Origin: Alkalibacterium iburiense
Lineage (GTDB): Bacteria > Bacillota > Bacilli > Lactobacillales > Carnobacteriaceae_A
Length of the DNA stretch: 9,622 nucleotides
Direction of reading: 5' to 3'
NCBI RefSeq assembly: GCF_039521845.1
Contig: NZ_BAAACW010000132.1
Span: 1-9,622 of the forward strand
The notes beneath the pieces were generated by a model that searched no databases, was not told the origin of the DNA, and was given only the letters and a program-made list of their open reading frames with translations. Position numbers and translations under genes: made by a program. Positions 1 to 6,704 of this stretch are shown piece by piece (position 1 is the first letter of the stretch; each line of letters opens with the position of its first letter).

Positions 1-170
1 TGTTTAAGTTTGAATAGCTCATTTAAAAATTGCGAGTTAACCTTGTTAACTCTATAGTTGTCTCGATTCATAATTGAACCGAAGACCCCTGCACATTTGG
101 TTGTTTTACTTTGTTCAGTTTTCAAAGATCTATCTCGTTCTATTCGGTTGCTTCGTTATGAGGCAACTTT
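1..170 (-). other. Leader of an rRNA operon (16S gene just beyond the left edge)
   Basis: Read on the minus strand, this is the transcribed leader that normally precedes 16S rRNA in Bacillus and Lactobacillales. It contains a boxA element and three hairpins: GTTGC/GCAAC at 167-147; a long stem at 86-60 (GTCTTCGGTTCA against TGAATCGAGAC, one bulge, one G.U pair, loop ATTA); and a perfect 8-bp stem GAGTTAAC/GTTAACTC with an AAG loop at 52-34. Leaders of this kind carry antitermination signals and RNase processing sites. The 16S gene itself is not in the window: the canonical AGAGTTTGATC start is not seen by base 1. The assignment rests on leader motifs, promoter strength and the usual lysS-rRNA gene order. 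Confidence 0.8.
116..131 (-). promoter_or_regulatory. boxA-type antitermination element of the rRNA leader
   Basis: The minus strand reads AGATCTTTGAAAACTG here, close to the CTTTGAAAAC core seen upstream of 16S rRNA in Bacillus-type leaders. In that family boxA RNA binds NusB/NusE and lets RNA polymerase read through Rho and other termination signals in the rRNA operon. A short hairpin (167-147) lies just upstream, in the place of the boxB element. Confidence 0.75.
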
Positions 171-173
171 TAT

Positions 174-202
174 ATAATATCATCTGTCGTTTCAGTTGTC
201 AA
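174..202 (-). promoter_or_regulatory. rRNA promoter P3 (proximal)
   Basis: Minus strand: -35 TTGACA at 202-197, 17-base spacer, -10 TATTAT at 179-174. The bases after the -10 read ATAAAAGTTGCC, giving a likely G start near 167. It is the promoter closest to the rRNA genes. Confidence 0.85.
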
Positions 203-250
203 CACTTTTTTTGAATTTCTTTTTTCGATTAACGGAAATCTTTTGAAAAG

Positions 251-264
251 TGTAAGCGTTACCC
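251..264. promoter_or_regulatory. cre-like (CcpA) site inside the rRNA promoter array
   Basis: The plus strand reads TGTAAGCGTTACCC. Compared with the Bacillus cre consensus TGWAANCGNTNWCA it agrees at 12 of 14 positions, including the full TGTAAGCG half; the mismatches are at positions 12 and 14. It lies about 20-35 bases downstream of the P2 start and about 50 bases upstream of the P3 -35. If real, CcpA could act there as a roadblock to P2 and P1 transcripts. The match is by eye and function is unproven. Confidence 0.35.
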
Positions 265-284
265 GCCCCTGCGCGACAACTTAT

Positions 285-313
285 ATTATATACCGTTGCT
301 TCTTAAATGTCAA
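285..313 (-). promoter_or_regulatory. rRNA promoter P2 (perfect consensus hexamers)
   Basis: Minus strand: -35 TTGACA at 313-308, 17-base spacer, -10 TATAAT at 290-285. Both hexamers are exact sigma-A consensus at the ideal spacing. The following bases are ATAAGTTGTC, so a G start is likely. The early transcript then passes through an unusually GC-rich patch (GCGCAGGGGCGGG, about 277-265) for such an AT-rich region. Confidence 0.88.
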
Positions 314-373
314 CACATAATTTCAATTTAATTTTGTGTTATTAGGTGTCGTTGTTTTGCAGCAACGTGATAT

Positions 374-420
374 ATCATACCATCATATTAAATAGTCGTC
401 AAGGCATATTTTAAAATAAA
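374..420 (-). promoter_or_regulatory. rRNA promoter P1 (distal, extended -10) with AT-rich UP-like region
   Basis: Minus strand: -35 TTGACG at 402-397, 17-base spacer, -10 TATGAT at 379-374 preceded by TGG, an extended -10. The bases upstream of the -35 (420-403) are almost all A/T, as in UP elements that bind the RNA polymerase alpha subunit. The predicted transcript would start near 367 with CGTTG, which can pair with CAACG at 354-350. The UP-like tract is also the U-tract of the preceding gene's terminator. Confidence 0.82.
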
Positions 421-484
421 AAAACTTTTAGTAGCTGCATGAGGAAGGATTCTCATAAATCCCTGCCTAGACAGCTACTAAAAG
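418..484 (-). terminator. Long Rho-independent terminator after the AI-2E-family gene
   Basis: A perfect 13-bp outer stem (425-437 with 472-484; CTTTTAGTAGCTG/CAGCTACTAAAAG) is followed on the minus strand by seven T (424-418). The interior also pairs: AGGCAGGGATT against AATCCTTCCT gives about ten pairs with one bulged C and one G.U, closed by a TATGAG loop. The polarity of the T-run fits termination of leftward transcripts only. It isolates the rRNA promoters from upstream reading. Confidence 0.92.
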
Positions 485-496
485 CTTAATTGACTC

Positions 497-1771
497 TTAC
501 TCTTTATCGTCTTCTTCTTTTTCTTTCATCTCTTTTTTTACTTTATTTCGTCTAAGCTTGGCAATTTTCATATTACGTTTCATCTGGCTATCATCTCCAC
601 GCTCTCTCTTAACCGCAATTTCTATTGGTTTGACTTCATACTCACCTGCAACATCACCATAATATTTATTATACCGTTTCTTATATTGCTGAAAGAAGTG
701 AACGACGATGACTTTTAAGATGGCATATATTGGAACACCCAGTATTAATCCAAATAAACCAAGAAGATCTCCCATGACAAGTAAAACAATAACAATCGTC
801 AATGGGTGGACACTTAATTGTCTTCCCATCACGTTAGGTTCTATTAGATTTCCATCCACGAACTGGACAACAGCCCAAACGATTAGTAACTGAACAACCA
901 TCCACCATGAATCCATTAAAGCTATAACTAAGGCAGGTAGAAAAGCCAATGTAGGACCCAGATAAGGAATAATAGAAGTAAATCCCGCAATGATAGCCAG
1001 TACCCCGCTGTATTCCAATCCAATGATTGTAAATCCGATAAACATCATGACTCCTATAGAAGAAGCTATAATTAATTGCCCTTTAACATAAGCCCCTACT
1101 TGTGTATTGACTTCTGAGGAAACACGCAAAATATCTTCTCTCCATTTTGGTGGGACCACACTTAGCACAGCATTAAAAAACTTCTGCTCATCTTTCAACA
1201 TGAAGAATAGAATAATAGGAAAGGTCACTAGTGTTACCACAAAGTTGGTCACTCCTGAGACAATTGATGTCAGTCCGCTTAATCCATCTGATAAGTATTG
1301 GTCCATATTATTAGGAATTTCAGCTATAAAGTTTTCCCCTTCTTCGATAAATGTTTCTATTTCAGCTCCAAAAGGAAGTGTTGAGAGCCACCCAGTAATG
1401 GATTCGACTAGTGAATCAATAAAGTCTGGGAAGTTTTCAATAAAACTAACGACCTGATTTCTCAAAAGCGGTAGCAACGATCCTATACCTAAAACCAATA
1501 CAGCAATGATGACTGCATACAGGATGGTTACTCCAAAAATGCGTTTAATTTTCCATTTTTCTAGTAAGTCAACGACCGGGTCCAATAAGTAATATAGGAG
1601 CAAGGCAAGAACTAACGGCATCAACAGATTAGAGACAATGACAAATATAGGTGTAAAAATATAGCTGACCTGATTAAATAAGAAAAATAGGATACCAAAT
1701 AAAATCAATACAACTAAAGTGAAGACGAGATTGCTTCCTCCTAAAAAATTTATCCAACGTGTTTTTTTCAT
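497..1771 (-). CDS. AI-2E family (UPF0118) multi-pass membrane protein
   Basis: A 424-residue integral membrane protein of the AI-2E transporter family. Hydrophobic segments lie near residues 13-33, 37-62, 80-102, 168-192, 233-252, 255-285, 290-308 and 323-360. The loop at about 103-167 is long and amphipathic. Family signatures visible are YVKGQLIIASS (228-238), SIIPYLGP (266-273) and QFVDGNLIEPNVMGRQLSVHPL-like residues at 303-324. The last 40 or so residues are highly charged, Lys/Arg-rich then acidic, and cytosolic by inference. Family members have been linked to export of the AI-2 signal and, in halophilic Bacillales, to Na+/H+ antiport; the substrate here cannot be read from sequence. 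The ATG at 1771 is preceded by TAGGGAAG, a moderate ribosome binding site. The gene is monocistronic, with strong terminators on both sides, and is wedged between lysS and the rRNA promoters. Confidence 0.9.
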   Translation of the reverse strand: MKKTRWINFLGGSNLVFTLVVLILFGILFFLFNQVSYIFTPIFVIVSNLLMPLVLALLLYYLLDPVVDLLEKWKIKRIFGVTILYAVIIAVLVLGIGSLLPLLRNQVVSFIENFPDFIDSLVESITGWLSTLPFGAEIETFIEEGENFIAEIPNNMDQYLSDGLSGLTSIVSGVTNFVVTLVTFPIILFFMLKDEQKFFNAVLSVVPPKWREDILRVSSEVNTQVGAYVKGQLIIASSIGVMMFIGFTIIGLEYSGVLAIIAGFTSIIPYLGPTLAFLPALVIALMDSWWMVVQLLIVWAVVQFVDGNLIEPNVMGRQLSVHPLTIVIVLLVMGDLLGLFGLILGVPIYAILKVIVVHFFQQYKKRYNKYYGDVAGEYEVKPIEIAVKRERGDDSQMKRNMKIAKLRRNKVKKEMKEKEEDDKE

Positions 1772-1812
1772 AAACTTCCCTACTTTCTTATTCTTAAGTA
1801 ACTCTTCTACAT

Positions 1813-1840
1813 ATTATAATATATAAAAGTTGGCATTAAT
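1813..1840 (-). promoter_or_regulatory. Candidate promoter of the AI-2E-family gene
   Basis: A consensus -10 TATAAT lies at 1818-1813 on the minus strand, 41 bases before the ATG. No good -35 sits 16-18 bases upstream (TATTAA-like at best); TTTACT near 1849-1844 would suit only a shifted TATATA -10. A promoter is needed here because the lysS terminator lies just upstream. Confidence 0.4.
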
Positions 1841-1860
1841 ACGAGTAAATACATTTTGAA

Positions 1861-1910
1861 AAGAAAAAAGCATGAATGCTCCGTCTAGATTGACTAAGAG
1901 CATTCATGCT
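1861..1910 (-). terminator. Rho-independent terminator after lysS
   Basis: A perfect 13-bp inverted repeat (1869-1881 AGCATGAATGCTC with 1898-1910 GAGCATTCATGCT) has a 16-base loop. It is followed on the minus strand by TTTTT-C-TT (1868-1861). It begins 16 bases after the lysS stop. Each arm is itself self-complementary (AGCAT-GA-ATGCT), so two short hairpins could compete with the long one. Confidence 0.93.
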
Positions 1911-1926
1911 AAAAGGCTAATTCATA

Positions 1927-3429
1927 TTAATCAATATTTTTCATTGTTGGGAATAGTAAAACATCTCGAATAGAATGTGAATCAGTTAATAGCATGACGA
2001 GACGGTCTATTCCAATGCCCAGTCCTCCGGTAGGTGGCATTCCATATTCCAACGCTTCGATAAAGTCTTCATCTATTTCATGCGCTTCATCGTTTCCTTG
2101 TTCTTTTTCTTTCATTTGAGCTTCAAAACGCTCACGTTGATCAATCGGATCATTTAACTCACTAAAGGCATTGGCATATTCATGTTTAGCAATAAACAAC
2201 TCAAATCGATCTGTAAATCGCGGGTCTTCCTCATTTTTCTTAGCTAATGGCGATATTTCAACAGGATGTCCATAAACAAAGGTCGGTTGAATTAATTTAT
2301 GTTCAACAAACTTCTCAAAGAATTCATTGACAACATGGCCATATGTTGCAAAATCGTCAATTTCAACATTATGTTCCTTAGCCAATGCTCTTGCTTCATC
2401 ATCCGTATAGTTTTTGAAGAAATCAATGCCTGTTTCCTCTTTTATCAGATCAACCATATGGCGGCGAGCCCACTTATCTCCTATACGAATCGTGTCTTCT
2501 CCGTAGGTTAGTTCCGTTTTACCTAAAACTTTTTCAGCAACGGATTGAATCAGGTCTTCTGTTAAGTCCATGACATCTTCTACATCATGATAGGCTGTAT
2601 AGAGTTCCATCATAGTAAATTCAGGATTGTGTGTTGTGTCAATCCCTTCATTACGGAAAACACGGCCCATCTCATATACTTTTTCCATTCCACCGACAAT
2701 CAGACGCTTCAAGTGCAGCTCAATGGCTATACGCAAATAAAGCTCCATATCTAAGGCATTGTGGTGTGTAATGAATGGTCTGGCAGCAGCTCCCCCAGCT
2801 AAGTTATGCAACAAGGGAGTTTCGACTTCCAAGTACCCACGACTGTTTAGATAATTTCTTATTTCTTGAACAATTTGACTTCTTTTAGTGAAGCGATCAA
2901 AACTTTCTTCGTTGGCAATTAAGTCTAAATAGCGTTGACGGTATTTTTGTTCAACATTAGTCAGACCATGGTACTTATCAGGTAGGGGACGTAAGGCTTT
3001 AGATAAGAATGTTAGTTCTTCTGCTCTTACGGTCACTTCACCCGTATTGGTTTTCATTACTGTTCCTTCTATACCTAAAAAATCACCTAAATCAGCTGTT
3101 TGGAAACTTTCATATTGCTCATCCCCAACAGCATCTTTACGCACATAAATCTGTATTAACCCGTTTTTATCTTTTAAATGGGCAAATCCAGCTTTCCCTT
3201 TTCCGCGCTTAGTCATAATACGACCTGCTATTTTCACTACATGACCTGCTTCAGACAGTTCCTCTTTTGAATACTCTTCAAAACTTTCTAGAACTTCAGA
3301 AGACAGATGCGTTCTATCATAACGCCCGCCAAACGGGTCCACCCCTCGTTTTCTTAAGTCATTCATTTTTTGGCGACGCACAACTAACTGATCCGTTACT
3401 GATTCTTTATTTGGATTATCCTGAGACAC
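1927..3429 (-). CDS. lysS: Lysyl-tRNA synthetase, class II
   Basis: Charges tRNA-Lys with lysine using ATP; cytosolic dimer. With the start chosen here it has 500 residues, normal for bacterial LysS. An N-terminal OB-fold anticodon-binding domain covers about 60-145. The catalytic class II core follows, with FRNEGIDTTHNPEF (motif 2, about 258-271) and GGLGIGIDRLVMLL (motif 3, about 468-481). The open frame reaches a GTG at 3447, but that GTG directly follows an in-frame TGA and has a poor ribosome site. The GTG at 3429 has TGGAGTGG about eight bases upstream and yields MSQDNPNKE..DQL, which lines up with the MSQ... N-terminus of Bacillus LysS, so I place the start there. It follows hslO after 93 bases with no terminator between them, so co-transcription is likely. 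No T-box leader is seen. The dusB gene often found next to lysS is absent. Confidence 0.95.
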   Translation of the reverse strand: MSQDNPNKESVTDQLVVRRQKMNDLRKRGVDPFGGRYDRTHLSSEVLESFEEYSKEELSEAGHVVKIAGRIMTKRGKGKAGFAHLKDKNGLIQIYVRKDAVGDEQYESFQTADLGDFLGIEGTVMKTNTGEVTVRAEELTFLSKALRPLPDKYHGLTNVEQKYRQRYLDLIANEESFDRFTKRSQIVQEIRNYLNSRGYLEVETPLLHNLAGGAAARPFITHHNALDMELYLRIAIELHLKRLIVGGMEKVYEMGRVFRNEGIDTTHNPEFTMMELYTAYHDVEDVMDLTEDLIQSVAEKVLGKTELTYGEDTIRIGDKWARRHMVDLIKEETGIDFFKNYTDDEARALAKEHNVEIDDFATYGHVVNEFFEKFVEHKLIQPTFVYGHPVEISPLAKKNEEDPRFTDRFELFIAKHEYANAFSELNDPIDQRERFEAQMKEKEQGNDEAHEIDEDFIEALEYGMPPTGGLGIGIDRLVMLLTDSHSIRDVLLFPTMKNID

Positions 3430-3479
3430 ACCATCCACTCCATTCACTCATTCTTTTTTCCAGTTTTACGTTCTGAACT

Positions 3480-3508
3480 ATCGTACCATAAGTTTTCACT
3501 CTCATAAA
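3480..3508 (-). promoter_or_regulatory. Candidate lysS promoter (extended -10)
   Basis: Minus strand: TTTATG (3508-3503), 17-base spacer, TACGAT (3485-3480) preceded by TGG. Both hexamers are imperfect, but the TGG extended -10 matches that of rRNA P1 and the S1-protein promoter. It would let lysS be made independently of ftsH-hslO. Confidence 0.35.
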
Positions 3509-3522
3509 GTCCAATAGAACAG

Positions 3523-4407
3523 TTACCTATTCTTTGCTTCTTCTTTCAATTTTGTCAGTTCTTCTTCGTTGAAATAATACTTTGTACGGCAGAATTGACA
3601 CACAGCTTCTGCTCCCTTGTCCTCATCAATCATTTCTTCTATTTCTTTTTCTCCTAAAGTCACAATAGCTGTTTCAAACCGGTCTTTAGAACAATCACAT
3701 GTAAAGCTGACCGGCATTTCTTCCAGAATATGAGACGAACCGTCAGGGACCAAGCGCCTTAAGATTTCTTCCGGTGTCTCTCCCTGATTCATCAACTTGG
3801 ATACTTGAGGAAGTTCAGCAATTGCTTGCTCAACTTTTTGAATAGTCGCATCTGAAGCGCCTGGTAACACTTGAATCATAAATCCTCCAGCTGTTTTGAC
3901 TGTTTCATCTGGATTCACCAATACGGACAAACCAATAGCTGTCGGTATCTGTTCTGAGTGAGCCATATAATACGTAAAGTCTTCACCAAGCTCTCCACTG
4001 ACAATAGGAACTTGTCCAACAAAAGGATCTTTCATTCCTAAATCCTTACTGACCGTCATCATGCCGTCTGTTCCAACGGCCCCTTTGACATCAATTTTTC
4101 CTTGATCGTTTAAAGGTAGACTGACAAATGGATTTTTTATAAAGCCTTTTGTTTCTCCTTTTGCATTACTGTCGATGAGTAAATAACCAACCGGACCGCC
4201 ACCCGCAATTCTGACTGTCAGTTTGTCATTGCCTTTTAATGTCGCTCCAAGAAGGGTGGTGCCTACCATCGCTCTCCCTAAAGCAGCTGTGGCCGCACTC
4301 CACGTCTCGTGCTTTTCTTGAGCCGTTTGGACCATTGAAGTGGCCTCTACAACATATACCCGAATCTCATTATCATAACATAGTGCTTTGATTAGTTTAT
4401 CAGTCAC
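3523..4407 (-). CDS. hslO: Hsp33 redox-regulated holdase chaperone
   Basis: Hsp33 is a cytosolic holdase. It is inactive while reduced and zinc-bound; under oxidative plus heat stress its cysteines form disulfides, zinc leaves, and the protein unfolds partly to bind client proteins. The four zinc cysteines are intact: CDC at 237 and 239 and CQFC at 270 and 273, with a short acidic linker between. The N-terminal core carries the family motifs AALGRAM (about 42-48) and GGGPVGYLLID (69-79). Total length from this start is 294, normal. The frame opens at a GTG at 4416, but its AAAGGA lies only two bases upstream. The GTG at 4407 has better spacing and gives MTDKLIKALCYDNEIRVYV, which matches the start of Bacillus/Enterococcus Hsp33 without overhang. 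It follows ftsH by 108 bases with a hairpin between. Confidence 0.93.
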   Translation of the reverse strand: MTDKLIKALCYDNEIRVYVVEATSMVQTAQEKHETWSAATAALGRAMVGTTLLGATLKGNDKLTVRIAGGGPVGYLLIDSNAKGETKGFIKNPFVSLPLNDQGKIDVKGAVGTDGMMTVSKDLGMKDPFVGQVPIVSGELGEDFTYYMAHSEQIPTAIGLSVLVNPDETVKTAGGFMIQVLPGASDATIQKVEQAIAELPQVSKLMNQGETPEEILRRLVPDGSSHILEEMPVSFTCDCSKDRFETAIVTLGEKEIEEMIDEDKGAEAVCQFCRTKYYFNEEELTKLKEEAKNR

Positions 4408-4464
4408 TTTATTCACAGTCCTTTATATCAATTTATGGTGCTTCTCATTTTATTTTACATGGAA

Positions 4465-4498
4465 AGAAGAGGAGTGCGAATGATACGCCTCCTCTTCT
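4465..4498 (-). terminator. Hairpin between ftsH and hslO, poor U-tract (leaky terminator or processing site)
   Basis: AGAAGAGGAG (4465-4474) pairs perfectly with CTCCTCTTCT (4489-4498), and GCG/CGC extends the stem past one bulged base (4475). On the minus strand the stem is followed by TTCCATGTAAAATAAAA, so the U-run expected of an efficient intrinsic terminator is missing. It begins 18 bases after the ftsH stop. It may be a weak terminator, an mRNA 3'-end stabiliser or a processing point within an ftsH-hslO transcript. Confidence 0.55.
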
Positions 4499-4515
4499 AT
4501 AGTCCATCTAAACGA

Positions 4516-6690
4516 TTATTCTTTTGGCTCTTTATCCGTTTCATCTGCTGAAGCATCCGTCTCTTCATCGAGGGACTTGTTGTCTTCCTCATCAGATTCG
4601 AAATTAGCGCCGCCGTGCTCGAGCTGGTATTTACGCTCTTGCTCTTTCTTTTCGCGCTCCGCTTTTATTTCTTCAAACGTTTTTCCGATGGCTTCTTCTT
4701 CTGGATCTCTTTCTGATTCTGGAGCTACTTCTGCCTCTTCGCTCTCACGTGGAAACTCTGACTGTGCCTCATTTTGTTTAGGCGCAGGCATTTCTCCTTT
4801 TTCGAAAAGGGATTTAATTTGCTTCTCATCTAACGTCTCTACCTCTAAGAGTTTTTGAGCAATTAAATGGTGAGCATCTTTGTGTTCTTCAATAATTCTT
4901 TTCGCTTCCGCATGAGCTTCATTTAAGATACGCAAGACTTCTTGGTCAATCTGATAAGCAAACTGTTCAGAGTAGGCTTGAGAAGAAGAATAGTCTCTTC
5001 CTAAGAATACTTGTCCGCCACTTTCATATTGAACAGGCCCTAATAAATCACTCATCCCGTATTCTGTTACCATGCTACGTGCGATTTGCGTCGCTTGCTG
5101 GAAGTCATTTGAGGCTCCACTTGATTGAGAGTCGAAGATAATTTCTTCCGCCACACGTCCGCCTAAAAGACCAACAATCTGTTCGAACAATTCTTTTTTC
5201 GTCATTAAATAACGATCTTCTTTCGGAAGCATGATGGCGTATCCGCCTGCACGTCCTCTTGGTACTATCGTCACTTTATGAACGATACGAGCATCACTTA
5301 GTACTAAGCCGACAATCGTGTGTCCTGCTTCGTGGTAAGCAACCATGCTTCGTTCAGTTTCAGAAATCACACGGTCTTTCTTAGCAGGTCCAGCGATTAC
5401 TCTGTCATGTGCTTCGTCCAAATCAATGGCTTCGATGACTTTACTATTACGTCTAGCTGCTACTAAGGCTGCTTCGTTTAATAAGTTTTCTAAGTCAGCA
5501 CCAGCAAATCCTGGAGTCTGTCTTGCTATTACTTTTAAATCAACACTAGGTGCCAACGGCTTATTCTTAGAGTGTACTTTAAGAATCGCCTCACGCCCTT
5601 TAACGTCTGGGTGACCCACCATGATACGTCTATCGAAACGACCAGGTCTGAGTAACGCAGGGTCAAGAACGTCTTGACGGTTTGTCGCCGCAATAACGAT
5701 GATTCCTTCGTTTCCTTCGAATCCATCCATTTCAGTTAGTAATTGGTTTAGGGTTTGTTCACGCTCATCGTGTCCGCCACCCATACCAGCACCACGCTGA
5801 CGACCTACTGCATCAATCTCATCAATAAAGATAATGGCAGGAGCTGTCTTTTTAGCATTTTCAAATAAATCACGTACTCGACTCGCTCCGACCCCTACAA
5901 ACATTTCTACGAATTCAGAACCGGAAATGGAGAAGAATGGCACACCTGCTTCACCTGCTACTGCTTTAGCCAATAGCGTTTTACCTGTTCCTGGAGGGCC
6001 CTCTAAGAGTACCCCTGCTGGAATACGTGCGCCTAAATTGGCGAAACGTCTTGGGTCTTTCAAGAATTCTACAATTTCTACTAATTCTTCTTTCTCTTCA
6101 TCTGCCCCAGCTACGTCTGAGAAACGGACCTTACTGGTCTTAGCGTCGCTTTCTTTGGCTTTTGATTTACCAAAGTTCATGACTCCGCGTCCGCCGCCAG
6201 AACCGCCGCCCTGACCAGCCTGTCCCATCATAAAGTAAATGAAACCGACAAATAAGAGTAAAGGTAAGAACGAAAAGAGTAAACTGGTCCAGATACCGGT
6301 TGTTGGTTCTTCTATGGACACAATATTTACATCATTTTCTCTAGCTAATGTATAGATTTCATTAACCATACTGTCATTTCTTAATATATAGGTGACAAAT
6401 AAATCTGCTTCTTGCTGATCCATTCCACCGAAAATCGTTACATTTTGATTTTGTTCAATTTCTATTTCTTGTCCTTCACGAAAACGACCTCTGACTTCGT
6501 ATACGCCTGCACTAGGCTGAACTTGAAATTCTTCTACCCGATCATCTTCTAAAAACTCTACGAACTGTGTTGTACTCACACCTTCTGAAGCTTGATCTTG
6601 TCCGTCACTTGTCGCCCAACTTGCAATTCCAATAACTGCAAGAAACACGATGACGTAGAAGAGGCCACTTTTGAAAAATCCTTTCTTCAT
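4516..6690 (-). CDS. ftsH: ATP-dependent zinc metalloprotease FtsH
   Basis: Hexameric membrane-anchored AAA protease that degrades misfolded membrane proteins and short-lived regulators. From the chosen start (724 residues): membrane segment about 8-26, an extracytoplasmic domain about 27-130, a second membrane segment about 133-156, a Gly-rich linker, then the AAA module with Walker A GPPGTGKT (231-238), Walker B IIFIDEID (286-293) and the second region of homology NRQDVLDPALLRPGRFDRR (337-355). The protease domain has HEAGH (453-457) with the third zinc ligand Asp at about 529. All key residues are present. The last 85 or so residues are an acidic, Glu/Asp-rich low-complexity tail. The open frame begins at an ATG at 6702, but GGAGG (6700-6696) lies inside that extension, five bases before the ATG at 6690; MKKGFF is therefore the start. 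A CtsR box precedes the gene. Confidence 0.96.
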   Translation of the reverse strand: MKKGFFKSGLFYVIVFLAVIGIASWATSDGQDQASEGVSTTQFVEFLEDDRVEEFQVQPSAGVYEVRGRFREGQEIEIEQNQNVTIFGGMDQQEADLFVTYILRNDSMVNEIYTLARENDVNIVSIEEPTTGIWTSLLFSFLPLLLFVGFIYFMMGQAGQGGGSGGGRGVMNFGKSKAKESDAKTSKVRFSDVAGADEEKEELVEIVEFLKDPRRFANLGARIPAGVLLEGPPGTGKTLLAKAVAGEAGVPFFSISGSEFVEMFVGVGASRVRDLFENAKKTAPAIIFIDEIDAVGRQRGAGMGGGHDEREQTLNQLLTEMDGFEGNEGIIVIAATNRQDVLDPALLRPGRFDRRIMVGHPDVKGREAILKVHSKNKPLAPSVDLKVIARQTPGFAGADLENLLNEAALVAARRNSKVIEAIDLDEAHDRVIAGPAKKDRVISETERSMVAYHEAGHTIVGLVLSDARIVHKVTIVPRGRAGGYAIMLPKEDRYLMTKKELFEQIVGLLGGRVAEEIIFDSQSSGASNDFQQATQIARSMVTEYGMSDLLGPVQYESGGQVFLGRDYSSSQAYSEQFAYQIDQEVLRILNEAHAEAKRIIEEHKDAHHLIAQKLLEVETLDEKQIKSLFEKGEMPAPKQNEAQSEFPRESEEAEVAPESERDPEEEAIGKTFEEIKAEREKKEQERKYQLEHGGANFESDEEDNKSLDEETDASADETDKEPKE

Positions 6691-6704
6691 GTCATCCTCC
6701 ATCT

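Noticed and set aside
1..60. 16S rRNA 5' end within the window
   Set aside because: The canonical start AGAGTTTGATCCTGG is not present on the minus strand; only leader sequence is visible.
708..1457. Plus-strand open frames opposite the AI-2E-family gene
   Set aside because: No ribosome sites, no recognisable domains, fully inside a clear minus-strand gene.
3430..3522. T-box or other riboswitch upstream of lysS
   Set aside because: The gap is under 100 bases, with no T-box motif, specifier hairpin or antiterminator.
4405..4445. TATAAA near 4424 as an hslO promoter
   Set aside because: No -35 at suitable distance, and the transcript would start inside the ribosome binding site.
4577..6214. 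Plus-strand open frames opposite ftsH (for example 4577-4858, 5345-5614, 5834-6214)
   Set aside because: They are mirror frames of a confidently identified gene. They lack ribosome sites and have low-complexity Ser/Ala/Pro composition typical of antisense shadows.
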